Shown here: positions 1 to 7,347 of the stretch, one piece after another | How positions within the stretch are numbered: position 1 is the stretch's first letter | Layout: each line of letters starts with the position of its first letter | Source: an uncultured Eubacteriales bacterium | GTDB lineage: Bacteria; Bacillota; Clostridia; Oscillospirales; Acutalibacteraceae | Direction: 5' to 3' | DNA: 18,262 bases | NCBI GenBank assembly: GCA_934615635.1 | Contig: CAKTTT010000024.1 | Coordinates: forward strand, 1 to 18,262 | Notes under the pieces: model-generated | Databases searched by the model: none | What the model was told of the DNA's origin: nothing | The model's input: the letters and a program-made list of their open reading frames with translations, nothing else | Position numbers and translations under genes: made by a program

Positions 1-1216
1 GCCTAGCCGTCTCCACATCGTCGTAATTGTCGAAATAGCCCTCCTCGTCCACGATGGGACAAACGCCCACCTCGCCCACCATCAGCGGCTTTCCGATAGC
101 GTCCGCGAATCTTTTGTAATGCCCCAGATTCAGGATCATCTCCTGCCCGGTCTCATTGTCCAGCACCGTATTTCCCAGCTTGTTGTTGGCGTACCAGTGG
201 ATATCGATGATATCGCAGGCGGAATCCTTATACAAAAACTCCAGCGCCTTGTACTGCTCCTCCTCCGTGTCCTTCTGCCAGCTATTGTTGACGTACTGGT
301 TCCACTGGCTCTCCCGCATACTGCTACCGCCGCTGTTCACCAGGCGGAGGGGATCGTTCTGATGGATCCGCTGCGCCACCTGATCGTAAAACGTCGCCAC
401 ATCCTTCAGGGTGGGCATCCGCTGATCCTCATAGGTCTTTGTATCCGGCATAATGTCCGCATCCAGGGAGATCTCGTTGGCCAGCTCCCAGGTAAGGACC
501 GCCTTGCTGTTGCGGTATCGCTGGATAATGCCATCCAGATATTTATACATCTCCTGCCGGGCGATGCTGTTTTCGTCCGCGATCAATTCCCGCATCTGAT
601 ACTCGCCCAGCTCCCAGCCCCCGGTGACCATCCACTTTTCCACAAAGCTGGTCAAGCCCAGGCACCATACAATTTTGATATCGTATTTCTCGCACATCCC
701 CACCACGTCGTCCATGGCCTTGAAAAGGATCCCCTGCACGTTGTACCAGGCGTTTTTCGTATCGGAGGGCGCCCACGGCGACATGAATACCCGGATGGAA
801 CGGAATCCCATTTCATGCAGCTCCGCCAGGGCCTGATCCTGCTTTTTCAGCATGGTTTCATAGGTGGAGGGATCCCCCTTCAGCAGCGGATCGATGAGCT
901 GGGTGAACAGATCGAACTTGTTGAAGCTGATCTCCGCAAAAGGCTTGCCCTCCAGCATGAAGACGCCGTCCTTGATGGTCAGAACGTCGTTTTCCGTCAG
1001 GGTCATCGGCGGCAGCTCCCCCACCTCGCCCGCCGGCCCCCGGTTTCTCGGCAGGGTGTTGATATAGGATTCCTGCGTGCCGCCGGAGCTGGTTTGGGAG
1101 TCCGGCGAGGTCGTCTGCGACGACGCGGGCGTACTGCCGCCGCCTTCTGTTGCGCAGGCTGTCAGGCCGAGCAACAGGGCCGTGACGGCGAAGGCCGCCC
1201 CGATTCTCTTCTTCAT
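1..1216 (-). CDS. GH5-like glycoside hydrolase lipoprotein (3' part outside window)
   Basis: The reading frame runs from an ATG at 1216 to the left window edge without a stop, giving 405 residues of a longer protein. The N-terminus is a lipoprotein signal: Lys-Lys-Arg, a hydrophobic run, then a lipobox Leu-Thr-Ala-Cys with the lipidated Cys at 21, followed by a Ser/Thr/Gly-rich linker to about 50. The rest resembles a (beta/alpha)8 cellulase/mannanase-type hydrolase of clan GH-A. WELANE at 243-249 supplies the likely acid/base Glu249, a His-Trp-Tyr at 340-342 lies where the family has its His-x-Tyr, and VGEVG at 380-384 supplies the likely nucleophile Glu382. It probably cleaves beta-linked plant or host glycans at the cell surface; substrate cannot be told. 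An AAAGGA site lies 12 bases before the start. It follows the sulfhydrylase gene by 130 bp with no clear terminator between them, so read-through is possible. Confidence 0.87.
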   Translation of the reverse strand, partial: MKKRIGAAFAVTALLLGLTACATEGGGSTPASSQTTSPDSQTSSGGTQESYINTLPRNRGPAGEVGELPPMTLTENDVLTIKDGVFMLEGKPFAEISFNKFDLFTQLIDPLLKGDPSTYETMLKKQDQALAELHEMGFRSIRVFMSPWAPSDTKNAWYNVQGILFKAMDDVVGMCEKYDIKIVWCLGLTSFVEKWMVTGGWELGEYQMRELIADENSIARQEMYKYLDGIIQRYRNSKAVLTWELANEISLDADIMPDTKTYEDQRMPTLKDVATFYDQVAQRIHQNDPLRLVNSGGSSMRESQWNQYVNNSWQKDTEEEQYKALEFLYKDSACDIIDIHWYANNKLGNTVLDNETGQEMILNLGHYKRFADAIGKPLMVGEVGVCPIVDEEGYFDNYDDVETAR

Positions 1217-1346
1217 AGGCAAATTCCATCCTTTCGTGGTCGTGGGGGTGCGATTCCCCTCCCCGCTCTCCGCCGCTGCAGAGATCCGTTTTCCTGCCCG
1301 GCCTGCTTGGCGCCCCATACCGGTATATGGTTTATCGTTCCTGCCG

Positions 1347-2630
1347 TCAGATGGCTCTCAGCGCCTGATCGATATCCGCGATAATATCGTCCGGATGCTC
1401 GATGCCCACGGAGAAGCGGATCAAATCCGGGGTGACCCCCGCCTCCGCCAGCTGCTGGTCGTTGAGCTGCCGGTGGGTGGTGCTGGCCGGATGCAGCACA
1501 CAGGTGCGCAGATCCGCCACATGGATGGCGATGGCCGCCAGCTTCAGCGCGTTCATGAAGCGACAAGCCGCCTCCCGTCCCCCCTTGACGCCGAAGGAAA
1601 CAACGCCGCAGGTGCCGTGAGGCATATATTTCTGCGCCAGAGCGTAGTTTTTGTCCCCGGGAAGGCCGGGATAGGTTACCCAGGTGATGCGGTTGTCCGC
1701 CGCCAGGTATTCCGCCACCTTCTGAGCGTTGGAGCAATGCCGCTCCATACGCAGGTGCAGGGTGTCGATGCCCTGGCTCAAGAGGAAGGCGTTCTGGGGG
1801 CTGGGGGTGGTTCCCAGGTCCCGCATGAGATGGGTGCGGCATTTGATGATGTAGGCCGCCTTGCCGAACTGTTCGGTGTACACCACCCCGTGATAGGTAT
1901 CATCCGGCGTAGTCAGGCCGGGGAATTTGTCCGCATGGGCGGCCCAGTCAAAGCTGCCGCCGTCCACAATCACCCCGCCCAGAGCCGTGGCGTGGCCGTC
2001 CAGATATTTGGAGGTGCTGTGAATCACGATATCCGCGCCGAAGGCAAAGGGCCGGCAGTTGACCGGGGTGGGGAAGGTGTTGTCCACAATCAACGGCACC
2101 CCGTGGGCGTGGGCCAGACGGGCGTATTGCCCGATATCCAGCACTTTCAGCGCCGGGTTGGAAAGGGTTTCCCCAAACAGCAGCTTGGTCTCCGGACGGA
2201 AGGCCGCCTCGATTTCCTCATCCGTGGCATCCGGCTCCAGGAAGGTCACGTCGATCCCCATTTCCCGCAGGGTCTTATTGAACAGATTGAAGGTACCCCC
2301 GTAAATGGCGCTGCCGCTGATGATGTGGTCGCCACTGTGGGCGATGTTCAGCACCGCGATCAGGGAAGCCGCCTGGCCCGCGGAGGTCAGCAGCGCACCC
2401 ACCCCGCCCTCCAGGGCCGCGATCTTGTTTTCCACCGCATTGGTGGTGGGATTGGACAAACGGGTGTAGAAGTCCCCGGCTATCTTCAAATCGAACAAAT
2501 CGCCCAGGGTTTGGGCGTCGTCATATTTGAAGGTGGTGCTTTGATAGATCGGCAGCACCCTGGGCTCCCCGTTGCCGGGCTTCCAGCCCTCTTGAATACA
2601 TTTGGTATCGATATGCCATTCCTTTGCCAT
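1347..2630 (-). CDS. metY: O-acetylhomoserine aminocarboxypropyltransferase (sulfhydrylase)
   Basis: A 427-residue PLP enzyme of the Cys/Met metabolism family, full length for the OAH/OAS sulfhydrylase group. It joins O-acetylhomoserine with sulfide to make homocysteine, the direct sulfhydrylation route to methionine, in the cytoplasm. Visible signatures are YTRLSNPTTNAVENKIAALE at 55-74, SAGQAA at 83-88, and the Schiff-base lysine Lys208 in HSTSKYLDGH (204-213). The C-terminal part has the family's SVGIEHPDDI near 410. The ATG at 2630 follows a GGAAGGCGGGAG ribosome site. A promoter at 2662-2690 puts the RNA start about 25 bases before the ATG, leaving no room for a SAM riboswitch or T-box. 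Its promoter diverges from that of the membrane protein gene at 2854. It could also accept O-acetylserine; homology alone does not separate these. Confidence 0.95.
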   Translation of the reverse strand: MAKEWHIDTKCIQEGWKPGNGEPRVLPIYQSTTFKYDDAQTLGDLFDLKIAGDFYTRLSNPTTNAVENKIAALEGGVGALLTSAGQAASLIAVLNIAHSGDHIISGSAIYGGTFNLFNKTLREMGIDVTFLEPDATDEEIEAAFRPETKLLFGETLSNPALKVLDIGQYARLAHAHGVPLIVDNTFPTPVNCRPFAFGADIVIHSTSKYLDGHATALGGVIVDGGSFDWAAHADKFPGLTTPDDTYHGVVYTEQFGKAAYIIKCRTHLMRDLGTTPSPQNAFLLSQGIDTLHLRMERHCSNAQKVAEYLAADNRITWVTYPGLPGDKNYALAQKYMPHGTCGVVSFGVKGGREAACRFMNALKLAAIAIHVADLRTCVLHPASTTHRQLNDQQLAEAGVTPDLIRFSVGIEHPDDIIADIDQALRAI

Positions 2631-2661
2631 CCTGTCTCCCGCCTTCCTGCTTTTTCATTTC

Positions 2662-2690
2662 AGTGTATCACAAATCCCGGGAGTTTTCAA
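2662..2690 (-). promoter_or_regulatory. Sigma-A type promoter for metY
   Basis: On the minus strand a -35 TTGAAA (2685-2690) is followed by exactly 17 bp and a -10 TACACT (2662-2667), about 30 bases before the metY start. Both boxes are one or two bases from consensus. Confidence 0.75.
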
Positions 2691-2770
2691 TCCGGCTTCC
2701 ACAACGGCCCGCAGAAAATCTCCGCGCCGGGCGGAGTCGTTTCCTTCCCTGCCGCCCTGAAATTTCAGCG

Positions 2771-2799
2771 TTGCATTCCCCTCCCTTTTTTGATATAAT
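2771..2799 (+). promoter_or_regulatory. Sigma-A type promoter for the small membrane protein gene
   Basis: TTGCAT (2771-2776), a 17-bp spacer and a perfect TATAAT (2794-2799) preceded by TGA, an extended -10. It lies 55 bases before the ATG at 2854 and diverges from the metY promoter. Confidence 0.75.
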
Positions 2800-2853
2800 A
2801 AAAATATATATACTTCTTCAGACGAAAAAATCGAAAGGCGTGAATCTCATCCG

Positions 2854-3369
2854 ATGGATACATTTGTAGAACAGATCGTGGTTAAGAAAAAAGGCGGCAA
2901 GGAATGGGCCATTATCGCCGGTATCCTCGTCGCCGCCCTGATCCTGGCGGCGCTCGCTCTGCTGCTGGGCCCCTTCGCCCTGCTGCTGATCGCCGGCATC
3001 GGCTACGGCGCCTATTGGCTCATCACCAGCCAGAACATAGAATATGAATACAGCGTCACCAATGGGGATATCGATATCGACCAGATCATCGCCCGGCGTA
3101 AACGCAAGCGCATCGTTTCCGTCTCCGGCCAGAAGATCGAATCCATGCAGCCCTATAAGCCGGAGGAATATGTGGGCCGCCAGTTTGACCGGACGGTGAT
3201 CGCCGCCCCCTCCGCCGCCGAGCCGGGGCTGTGGTGCTTCACCTACAGCAGCAAAAAGAACGGCCGCACCATGGTGGTTTTTCAGCCGGAGGAGCGGGTG
3301 CTGGGCGCCCTCAAGGCCGGCCTCACCAAGCTGGTGCAATTGGATATGAATCGAAAACTCGCCAAATAA
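2854..3369 (+). CDS. Small two-helix membrane protein (DUF6106-like)
   Basis: A 171-residue protein of unknown function. The start MDTFVEQIVVKKKGGKEW is followed by two closely spaced hydrophobic segments (about residues 19-37 and 38-57, joined by a Gly-Pro turn). A soluble C-terminal domain then runs to 171, beginning with alternating Asp/Ile (GDIDIDQIIARRKRKR). From memory this layout matches the uncharacterised DUF6106 family of Clostridia; that assignment was not searched. The C-terminal domain is predicted to face the cytoplasm, given the basic stretch after it begins. The gene has a strong promoter upstream and a good terminator right after the stop, so it is a one-gene unit. The ribosome site (AAAGGCG) is weak and far from the ATG, but the next in-frame ATG would delete the membrane segments. 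Confidence 0.85.
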   Translation: MDTFVEQIVVKKKGGKEWAIIAGILVAALILAALALLLGPFALLLIAGIGYGAYWLITSQNIEYEYSVTNGDIDIDQIIARRKRKRIVSVSGQKIESMQPYKPEEYVGRQFDRTVIAAPSAAEPGLWCFTYSSKKNGRTMVVFQPEERVLGALKAGLTKLVQLDMNRKLAK

Positions 3370-3381
3370 TCGTAAAAAGAA

Positions 3382-3407
3382 GGCGGCCCGTCCGGGCCGC
3401 CCTTTTT
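3382..3407 (+). terminator. Rho-independent terminator
   Basis: GGCGGCCCG (3382-3390) pairs with CGGGCCGCC (3393-3401), effective loop four bases, followed by five T. It closes the unit of the small membrane protein. Confidence 0.88.
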
Positions 3408-3442
3408 GGCTGAAAACAGGGACGGAAGGCAGGTTTTGACAG

Positions 3443-4978
3443 ATGAAAATTCTCACATGCCGGGAAATGCGGCTGGTGGAGGCCGCCGCGGTCGCGGACG
3501 GGCTGGATTATCTCCGGTTGATGGAAAACGCCGGCAGCGCGGCGGCCAGGGTGATTCGCACCCGGATGCCGCTGGAAGGGAAAAGCGCCGTCATCCTCTG
3601 CGGCCGGGGCAACAACGGCGGCGACGGCTTTGTGATAGCCCGCAAGCTGATGGAGGAGGGGGCCGCGGTTACCGCCATTCTCGTGTGCGGGGAGCCGGCC
3701 GGGCTGGAGGCCGGAGAGATGCTCTCCCGGATCCGCCGCGCGGACATCGCCATCCTCAGCCTGGAAACCGAACCCTATGTGGCCTCCAGCGCGGTGAAGG
3801 AGGCGGATCTCGGGGTGGATGCGGTATACGGCATCGGCTTCCACGGGACGCTGCCGGACCACCTGCGCCCCCTTTTCCGTCTGGTCAACGGCGGCCGGTG
3901 CCTCACCGTCTCCATCGACGTACCCAGCGGGTTGAACGCGGATACCGGGGTCTACGACCAGGACGCCATCCAGGCGGACCTCACCATCACCTTCACCGCC
4001 ATGAAGCCCGGCCTGCTGAACGGCCCGGCCACGGCTCTCTGCGGTCAGGTGGAGGTGGCGGCCATCGGCATCGACGAGCGGCTGGTAGACCAGTACGCCG
4101 GAGGCCAGACCATCATCGATTGGGGCATGGTGAAGGCCTGCTTCTCTCCCCGGCCCGCCGACAGCCATAAGGGTACCTTCGGCCGTCTGACCGCCCTGTG
4201 CGGCAGCTACGGCATGGCGGGGGCCGCCGCCCTTGCGGTGAAAGCGGCCCAGCGCAGCGGCGCCGGCCTCGTCACCCTGGCTCTGCCACGGTCCGTCTAT
4301 CCCATCGCGGCGGGGATGCTGCCCGAGGCGGTGTTCCTCCCTCTTCCCGAAACCCCCGACGGCCGGGTGGCCCTCTCCGCCAGAACCGCCCTGCGGGAAG
4401 CGGCCCGGTCCGCCACCGCGCTGCTGATCGGCTGCGGCTTGGGGGGCGGCGACGAAGTCCGGGAGGTGGTGCGGGATCTGCTGGAAAGCGCGGAATGTCC
4501 CCTGGTTCTGGATGCGGATGGCATAAACGCCGTGGCCGGGCATATACATATAGGGAAAACAGCTCGCGCGCCCTTGGTGCTCACCCCCCATCCGGGGGAG
4601 ATGGCCAGACTGCTGGGCTGCTCCATACTGGAGGTTCAGCGGGATCGGCTGGAAACCGCCCGCCGCTTCGCGGAGCAGGAGGGGGTCATTCTGGTTCTCA
4701 AGGGGCATCAGACCGTGATCGCCGCGCCCGGCCGCTCCCTCATGGTGAACATGACCGGCAACCCCGGCATGGCCACCGCCGGCAGCGGGGACGTGCTGGC
4801 CGGGATGATCGCCTCGCTGATCGCCCAGGGGATGGAGCCCTTCCACGCCGCCATGTGCGGCGTCCATCTGCACGGCCTCGCGGGGGATCGGGCCGCCGCC
4901 CGCCTCTCCCAGCACGCCATGCTGCCCAGCGATATGGTGGAGGAGCTATGCGCCCTGTTTTCAGAATTGGAACAATAG
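3443..4978 (+). CDS. nnr: Bifunctional NAD(P)H-hydrate epimerase / ADP-dependent NAD(P)H-hydrate dehydratase
   Basis: A 511-residue fusion of the two enzymes that repair hydrated NADH and NADPH. The N-terminal YjeF-N epimerase domain (1 to about 215) has GRGNNGGDGFV (54-64), SIDVPSGLNADTG (157-169) and the usual tail TFTAMKPG. The C-terminal ribokinase-like dehydratase domain (about 230-505) has HKGTFGR (242-248), DADG (357-360), TPHPGEMARLL (381-391), KGHQT (420-424) and the catalytic GSGD loop (447-450, Asp450) within GNPGMATAGSGDVLAGM. It turns the S and R hydrates back to usable cofactor using ADP. Length is normal for the fused bacterial form. No promoter is obvious between the terminator at 3407 and the ATG; a GGAAGG about 17 bases upstream is the only candidate ribosome site. 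A lipoprotein gene starts 27 bases after the stop and is probably cotranscribed. Confidence 0.96.
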   Translation: MKILTCREMRLVEAAAVADGLDYLRLMENAGSAAARVIRTRMPLEGKSAVILCGRGNNGGDGFVIARKLMEEGAAVTAILVCGEPAGLEAGEMLSRIRRADIAILSLETEPYVASSAVKEADLGVDAVYGIGFHGTLPDHLRPLFRLVNGGRCLTVSIDVPSGLNADTGVYDQDAIQADLTITFTAMKPGLLNGPATALCGQVEVAAIGIDERLVDQYAGGQTIIDWGMVKACFSPRPADSHKGTFGRLTALCGSYGMAGAAALAVKAAQRSGAGLVTLALPRSVYPIAAGMLPEAVFLPLPETPDGRVALSARTALREAARSATALLIGCGLGGGDEVREVVRDLLESAECPLVLDADGINAVAGHIHIGKTARAPLVLTPHPGEMARLLGCSILEVQRDRLETARRFAEQEGVILVLKGHQTVIAAPGRSLMVNMTGNPGMATAGSGDVLAGMIASLIAQGMEPFHAAMCGVHLHGLAGDRAAARLSQHAMLPSDMVEELCALFSELEQ

Positions 4979-5005
4979 GGGCTGATCACCATTCGTGTCG
5001 TTACC

Positions 5006-5548
5006 GTGGGAAAACGTGCGATCCGCCGGGGGCTGCTGGCTCTGCTGGCGTTGACCCTTTGCGCCGGCGCTGCCGCCTGCGCCGCCGGCAGCGGAAAGGG
5101 GGGCGGGGCGGAAACCCCGGTCACCACCGGCTTCGAATGCGACGCCGACCTGACCTATCGGGATATGCAGGTAAAGGGGCATTTGACCCGGCTGACCACC
5201 GGCACCCTCACCCTGGACATTGATGAACCGGAAACCCTCAAGGGGATGACCATGCAGTGGGACGGGGAAACCGTCTCGGTTAAAATGTACGGCCTGTCCT
5301 TCGGGCTGGATCCTGCCGCCGTGCCGGAAACCGCCCTGGGTCGGAGTCTTCTCGCCGCCCTGGACGCCGCCCTGCATCCCTCGGGGGAGGGGAAGGTCAC
5401 CGAAAACGGCCTGGTCACCAACGGGGAGGCTGCCGGCGGCGCCTTCACCATCACCTCCGATCCGGAGACGGGCAGCCTGCTGTCCCTGGAACTCCCCTCG
5501 GCCCAGCTAAAGGCCACCTTTACCAATTTCGCCCTCAAAACAACTTGA
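5006..5548 (+). CDS. Small lipoprotein, LolA/GerS-like fold suspected
   Basis: A 180-residue secreted lipoprotein starting at GTG 5006. Residues 1-25 are a signal: Lys-Arg-Ala-Ile-Arg-Arg, a Leu-rich core, and a relaxed lipobox Ala-Ala-Ala-Cys with Cys25. The mature part alternates polar and hydrophobic residues in short strands (for example GTLTLDIDEPETLKGMTMQW, then ETVSVKMYGLSFGL). This suits a beta-sheet lipid- or polysaccharide-binding fold such as the LolA/GerS type; that is an inference from pattern, not a match. It lies 27 bp after nnr and is followed by a terminator, so nnr and this gene likely form one unit. The start is uncertain: the AGGGG ribosome-like site at the end of nnr sits better for an upstream ATT codon at 4991, which would add five residues. 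Confidence 0.75.
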   Translation: MGKRAIRRGLLALLALTLCAGAAACAAGSGKGGGAETPVTTGFECDADLTYRDMQVKGHLTRLTTGTLTLDIDEPETLKGMTMQWDGETVSVKMYGLSFGLDPAAVPETALGRSLLAALDAALHPSGEGKVTENGLVTNGEAAGGAFTITSDPETGSLLSLELPSAQLKATFTNFALKTT

Positions 5549-5557
5549 TTTGCACCG

Positions 5558-5585
5558 GACCGTGCGTGCTGCACGGTCTTTTTTT
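5558..5585 (+). terminator. Rho-independent terminator
   Basis: GACCGTGC (5558-5565) and GCACGGTC (5571-5578) form a perfect 8-bp stem with a five-base loop, followed by seven T. It ends the nnr-lipoprotein unit. Confidence 0.93.
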
Positions 5586-5594
5586 CGCTATCTC

Positions 5595-5623
5595 TTGTCA
5601 ACACGCAGGATATAGGCTATACT
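5595..5623 (+). promoter_or_regulatory. Sigma-A type promoter for the gene at 5654
   Basis: TTGTCA (5595-5600), 17-bp spacer, TATACT (5618-5623). It lies just past the previous terminator and 30 bases before the ATG. Confidence 0.82.
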
Positions 5624-5653
5624 GGCTTTAAAACCGAGGGGAGAGGATTTCTC

Positions 5654-6304
5654 ATGGGCATTCTGGATCGATTTCTGGGCGCCAAAAGGGTCAAACGCGG
5701 GGCAGCTTTTTATCAGCTATCGGTATCCGCTGTGCCGGACAAGCCCCAGCTCTTCGGCTATAAAAATAGCTGGCTGGCGATACGCAGCGATTCGCCGGAA
5801 AAGGTGATGGCGGCCCTGGAACTGGAGCCGGTGGCGAAGGCCAACTGGGCCACCGGCCTGCCATATGCCGGCGAGGGGAAGCTGGTGTATGTCTCCCCCT
5901 GTCTGGACGGCTTCGTGCTGGTGGTGGGATACTGGGAGTGGACGGAAAACCGAGCGAAGCTGGACCGGATCGCCAAGGAATTCGATGAGGTACAGGCTTT
6001 CGCCACCCATCGGGTGTCGGAAACCCATGCCTGGATGCTCTATCGAAACCATCAGCCGGTGCGGGGATATTTTTACGCCGACGGGCAGGTGGAATGGGAA
6101 ATCGGCGATCTGACGCCGGAAGAGCTGGCCCTGGGCTTCGACGCCTTCCCGCACCAAGGGCAGGACGATTCCGACGACTTCCCCGATGAGGAGAAGGTGC
6201 TGGAAATCGCCGACGCCTGGGGAATCGACACCTTCTTCGAAAAAGAGGAGTATCCTCCGGCCGTGGGCATGGTCTGCGCCGGAAGCTATTCCTTCGCGGA
6301 ATAG
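5654..6304 (+). CDS. Hypothetical acidic soluble protein
   Basis: A 216-residue protein of unknown function, with no signal peptide and no membrane segment. It is rich in Trp, Tyr and acidic residues. It begins MGILDRFLGAKR; the core includes ANWATGLPYAG (81-91), SPCLDGFVLVVG, then FATHRVSETHAWML (about 116-129) and RGYFYADGQVEWEIGDLTPEE. It ends with an Asp/Glu-rich stretch (QGQDDSDDFPDEEK) and a short helix motif leading to GIDTF. The order 'GFVLVVG ... FATHRV.E.HAW ... RGY.Y..G ... G.LT.EE' recalls uncharacterised actinobacterial proteins I have seen, but no named family can be given. It has its own promoter, an AGGGGAGAGG ribosome site and an upstream terminator, so it is transcribed alone. 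It could be an immunity or housekeeping accessory protein; nothing in the sequence decides this. Confidence 0.8.
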   Translation: MGILDRFLGAKRVKRGAAFYQLSVSAVPDKPQLFGYKNSWLAIRSDSPEKVMAALELEPVAKANWATGLPYAGEGKLVYVSPCLDGFVLVVGYWEWTENRAKLDRIAKEFDEVQAFATHRVSETHAWMLYRNHQPVRGYFYADGQVEWEIGDLTPEELALGFDAFPHQGQDDSDDFPDEEKVLEIADAWGIDTFFEKEEYPPAVGMVCAGSYSFAE

Positions 6305-6593
6305 GGAAGGAACGCCCTGATTGGTTCGATGGGGTTCGGATACCGTGCCGCCTCCAGAGCCTTTTGATCCGCGGGAGAGCAGCTCGGGCCTTGTTTTTGA
6401 GTCCGAAGGCCACACAGACGGGCGGCTACGCTGATTGCCTGCAAGAACAGAGAAACCTGGCGGCGCAAAAAGCAAAACACCGGAGAATGCTTGTCAGAAT
6501 CGACGGGATTTCCGAAGTCAGGGTAAGAGAAGCTCTGGAAGATCTGCGCTTCTCTCGAGAACTGGAAACGGGCGGCGCTGGGCCGCCCCGCAT
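6305..6593. other. Gene-free stretch between convergent genes
   Basis: About 290 bases between the hypothetical gene and the shared terminator. Short open frames exist on both strands, but none has a ribosome site or a recognisable product. A small GC hairpin (GGCGGC at 6571-6576 with GCCGCC at 6582-6587) is the only structure seen. It may be a decayed gene. Confidence 0.4.
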
Positions 6594-6640
6594 AAAGCGG
6601 AACCCCTTCAGGGAAAGGTTTCCTGAAGGGGTTCCGCTTT
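6594..6640. terminator. Bidirectional terminator with perfect 19-bp stem
   Basis: AAAGCGGAACCCCTTCAGG (6594-6612) is exactly complementary to 6622-6640 with a nine-base loop. On the plus strand the stem runs into CTTTTCTTCTTTCTTT. It lies ten bases past the bioY stop, so it ends bioY on the minus strand and any plus-strand transcript from 5654. Confidence 0.9.
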
Positions 6641-6650
6641 TCTTCTTTCT

Positions 6651-7334
6651 TTACGCCCGCTGGGCCGGGCGCTGAGCCCGGAAGATCCGGGACAGGGCGG
6701 GCTTGGCGAAAAGGGAAAGGGACAGCGCCGATGCCAGCCCGATCTTCACCATATCCCCCGGCAGAAACGCCAGATTGGACAGCAGCAGCGCCGGCAGCTC
6801 GGTCAGGGATTTGCCGCCGATGGCCGCCAGAGCGGCGGAGCCGCAGACATAATCCAGCAGCACACCCGCCATTCCCACGGCAAAGGAGGCGGGCAGATGG
6901 AGGGACATGGACAGCAGCCGGTTCCACACGGTTTTCTTTCCTCTGTCGCCGGACAGGAACCGCTTGTGCATCAGCTTGTCCATCCCACCGGCGGCGTACA
7001 GGCCGGTGAAAAGCACGATGAAGAACCAGCCGTAGATATACCCGCAGGTGGGACCGTAAAATACCGCCAGACCGCCCTTGCCGCCCGCCATCATGGGCAG
7101 GCCGCAGGCGGTGAGCACCAGCACCGCGCCGTAGGCGGTCAGGCCGCCGCGCACCCCCAGGGTCAGCCCCATCATCGCCACCAGAAAAACCTGCAGGGTG
7201 ATGGGAACGCCGGGGATGATTTGAATGGCGGATAACACGGGAACGTTACCGGCCAGCGCGAACATGGCGACATACAGCGCCCCCAAAGTCAATTGCCATA
7301 CCGAAAGCCCGCGGCGGCCATGCTTTTCTTCCAT
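6651..7334 (-). CDS. bioY: Biotin transporter BioY (ECF S-component)
   Basis: A 227-residue membrane protein that binds biotin and works with a shared energy-coupling module (EcfA, EcfA', EcfT) encoded elsewhere. Six hydrophobic segments are visible. The family core is the stretch ALAGNVPVLSAIQIIPGVPI followed by TLQVFLVAMMGLTLG, then GLPMMAGGKGG and GPTCGYIYGW, the region that shapes the biotin pocket. The ATG at 7334 is chosen because the AAGGGAG site (overlapping the previous stop codon) sits eight bases before it; the ATG at 7340 is too close. The frame can be extended upstream to 7412, but that part overlaps the preceding gene in another frame. It begins 13 bases after the carboxypeptidase gene, so the two are an operon. 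No BirA-type operator was seen at the operon promoter. Confidence 0.93.
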   Translation of the reverse strand: MEEKHGRRGLSVWQLTLGALYVAMFALAGNVPVLSAIQIIPGVPITLQVFLVAMMGLTLGVRGGLTAYGAVLVLTACGLPMMAGGKGGLAVFYGPTCGYIYGWFFIVLFTGLYAAGGMDKLMHKRFLSGDRGKKTVWNRLLSMSLHLPASFAVGMAGVLLDYVCGSAALAAIGGKSLTELPALLLSNLAFLPGDMVKIGLASALSLSLFAKPALSRIFRAQRPAQRA

Positions 7335-7347
7335 CGTCATCTCTCCC

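Noticed and set aside
2631..2661. SAM riboswitch or T-box before metY
   Set aside because: The promoter predicts a leader of about 25 bases, and no S-box or T-box elements are visible.
119..2798. Long plus-strand open frames opposite the hydrolase and metY
   Set aside because: They are GC-rich shadows of two genes with clear family motifs on the minus strand.
4982..5020. RlmH-like N-terminus (IRVVTVGK) before the lipoprotein
   Set aside because: Only eight residues resemble RlmH and the following sequence is a signal peptide.
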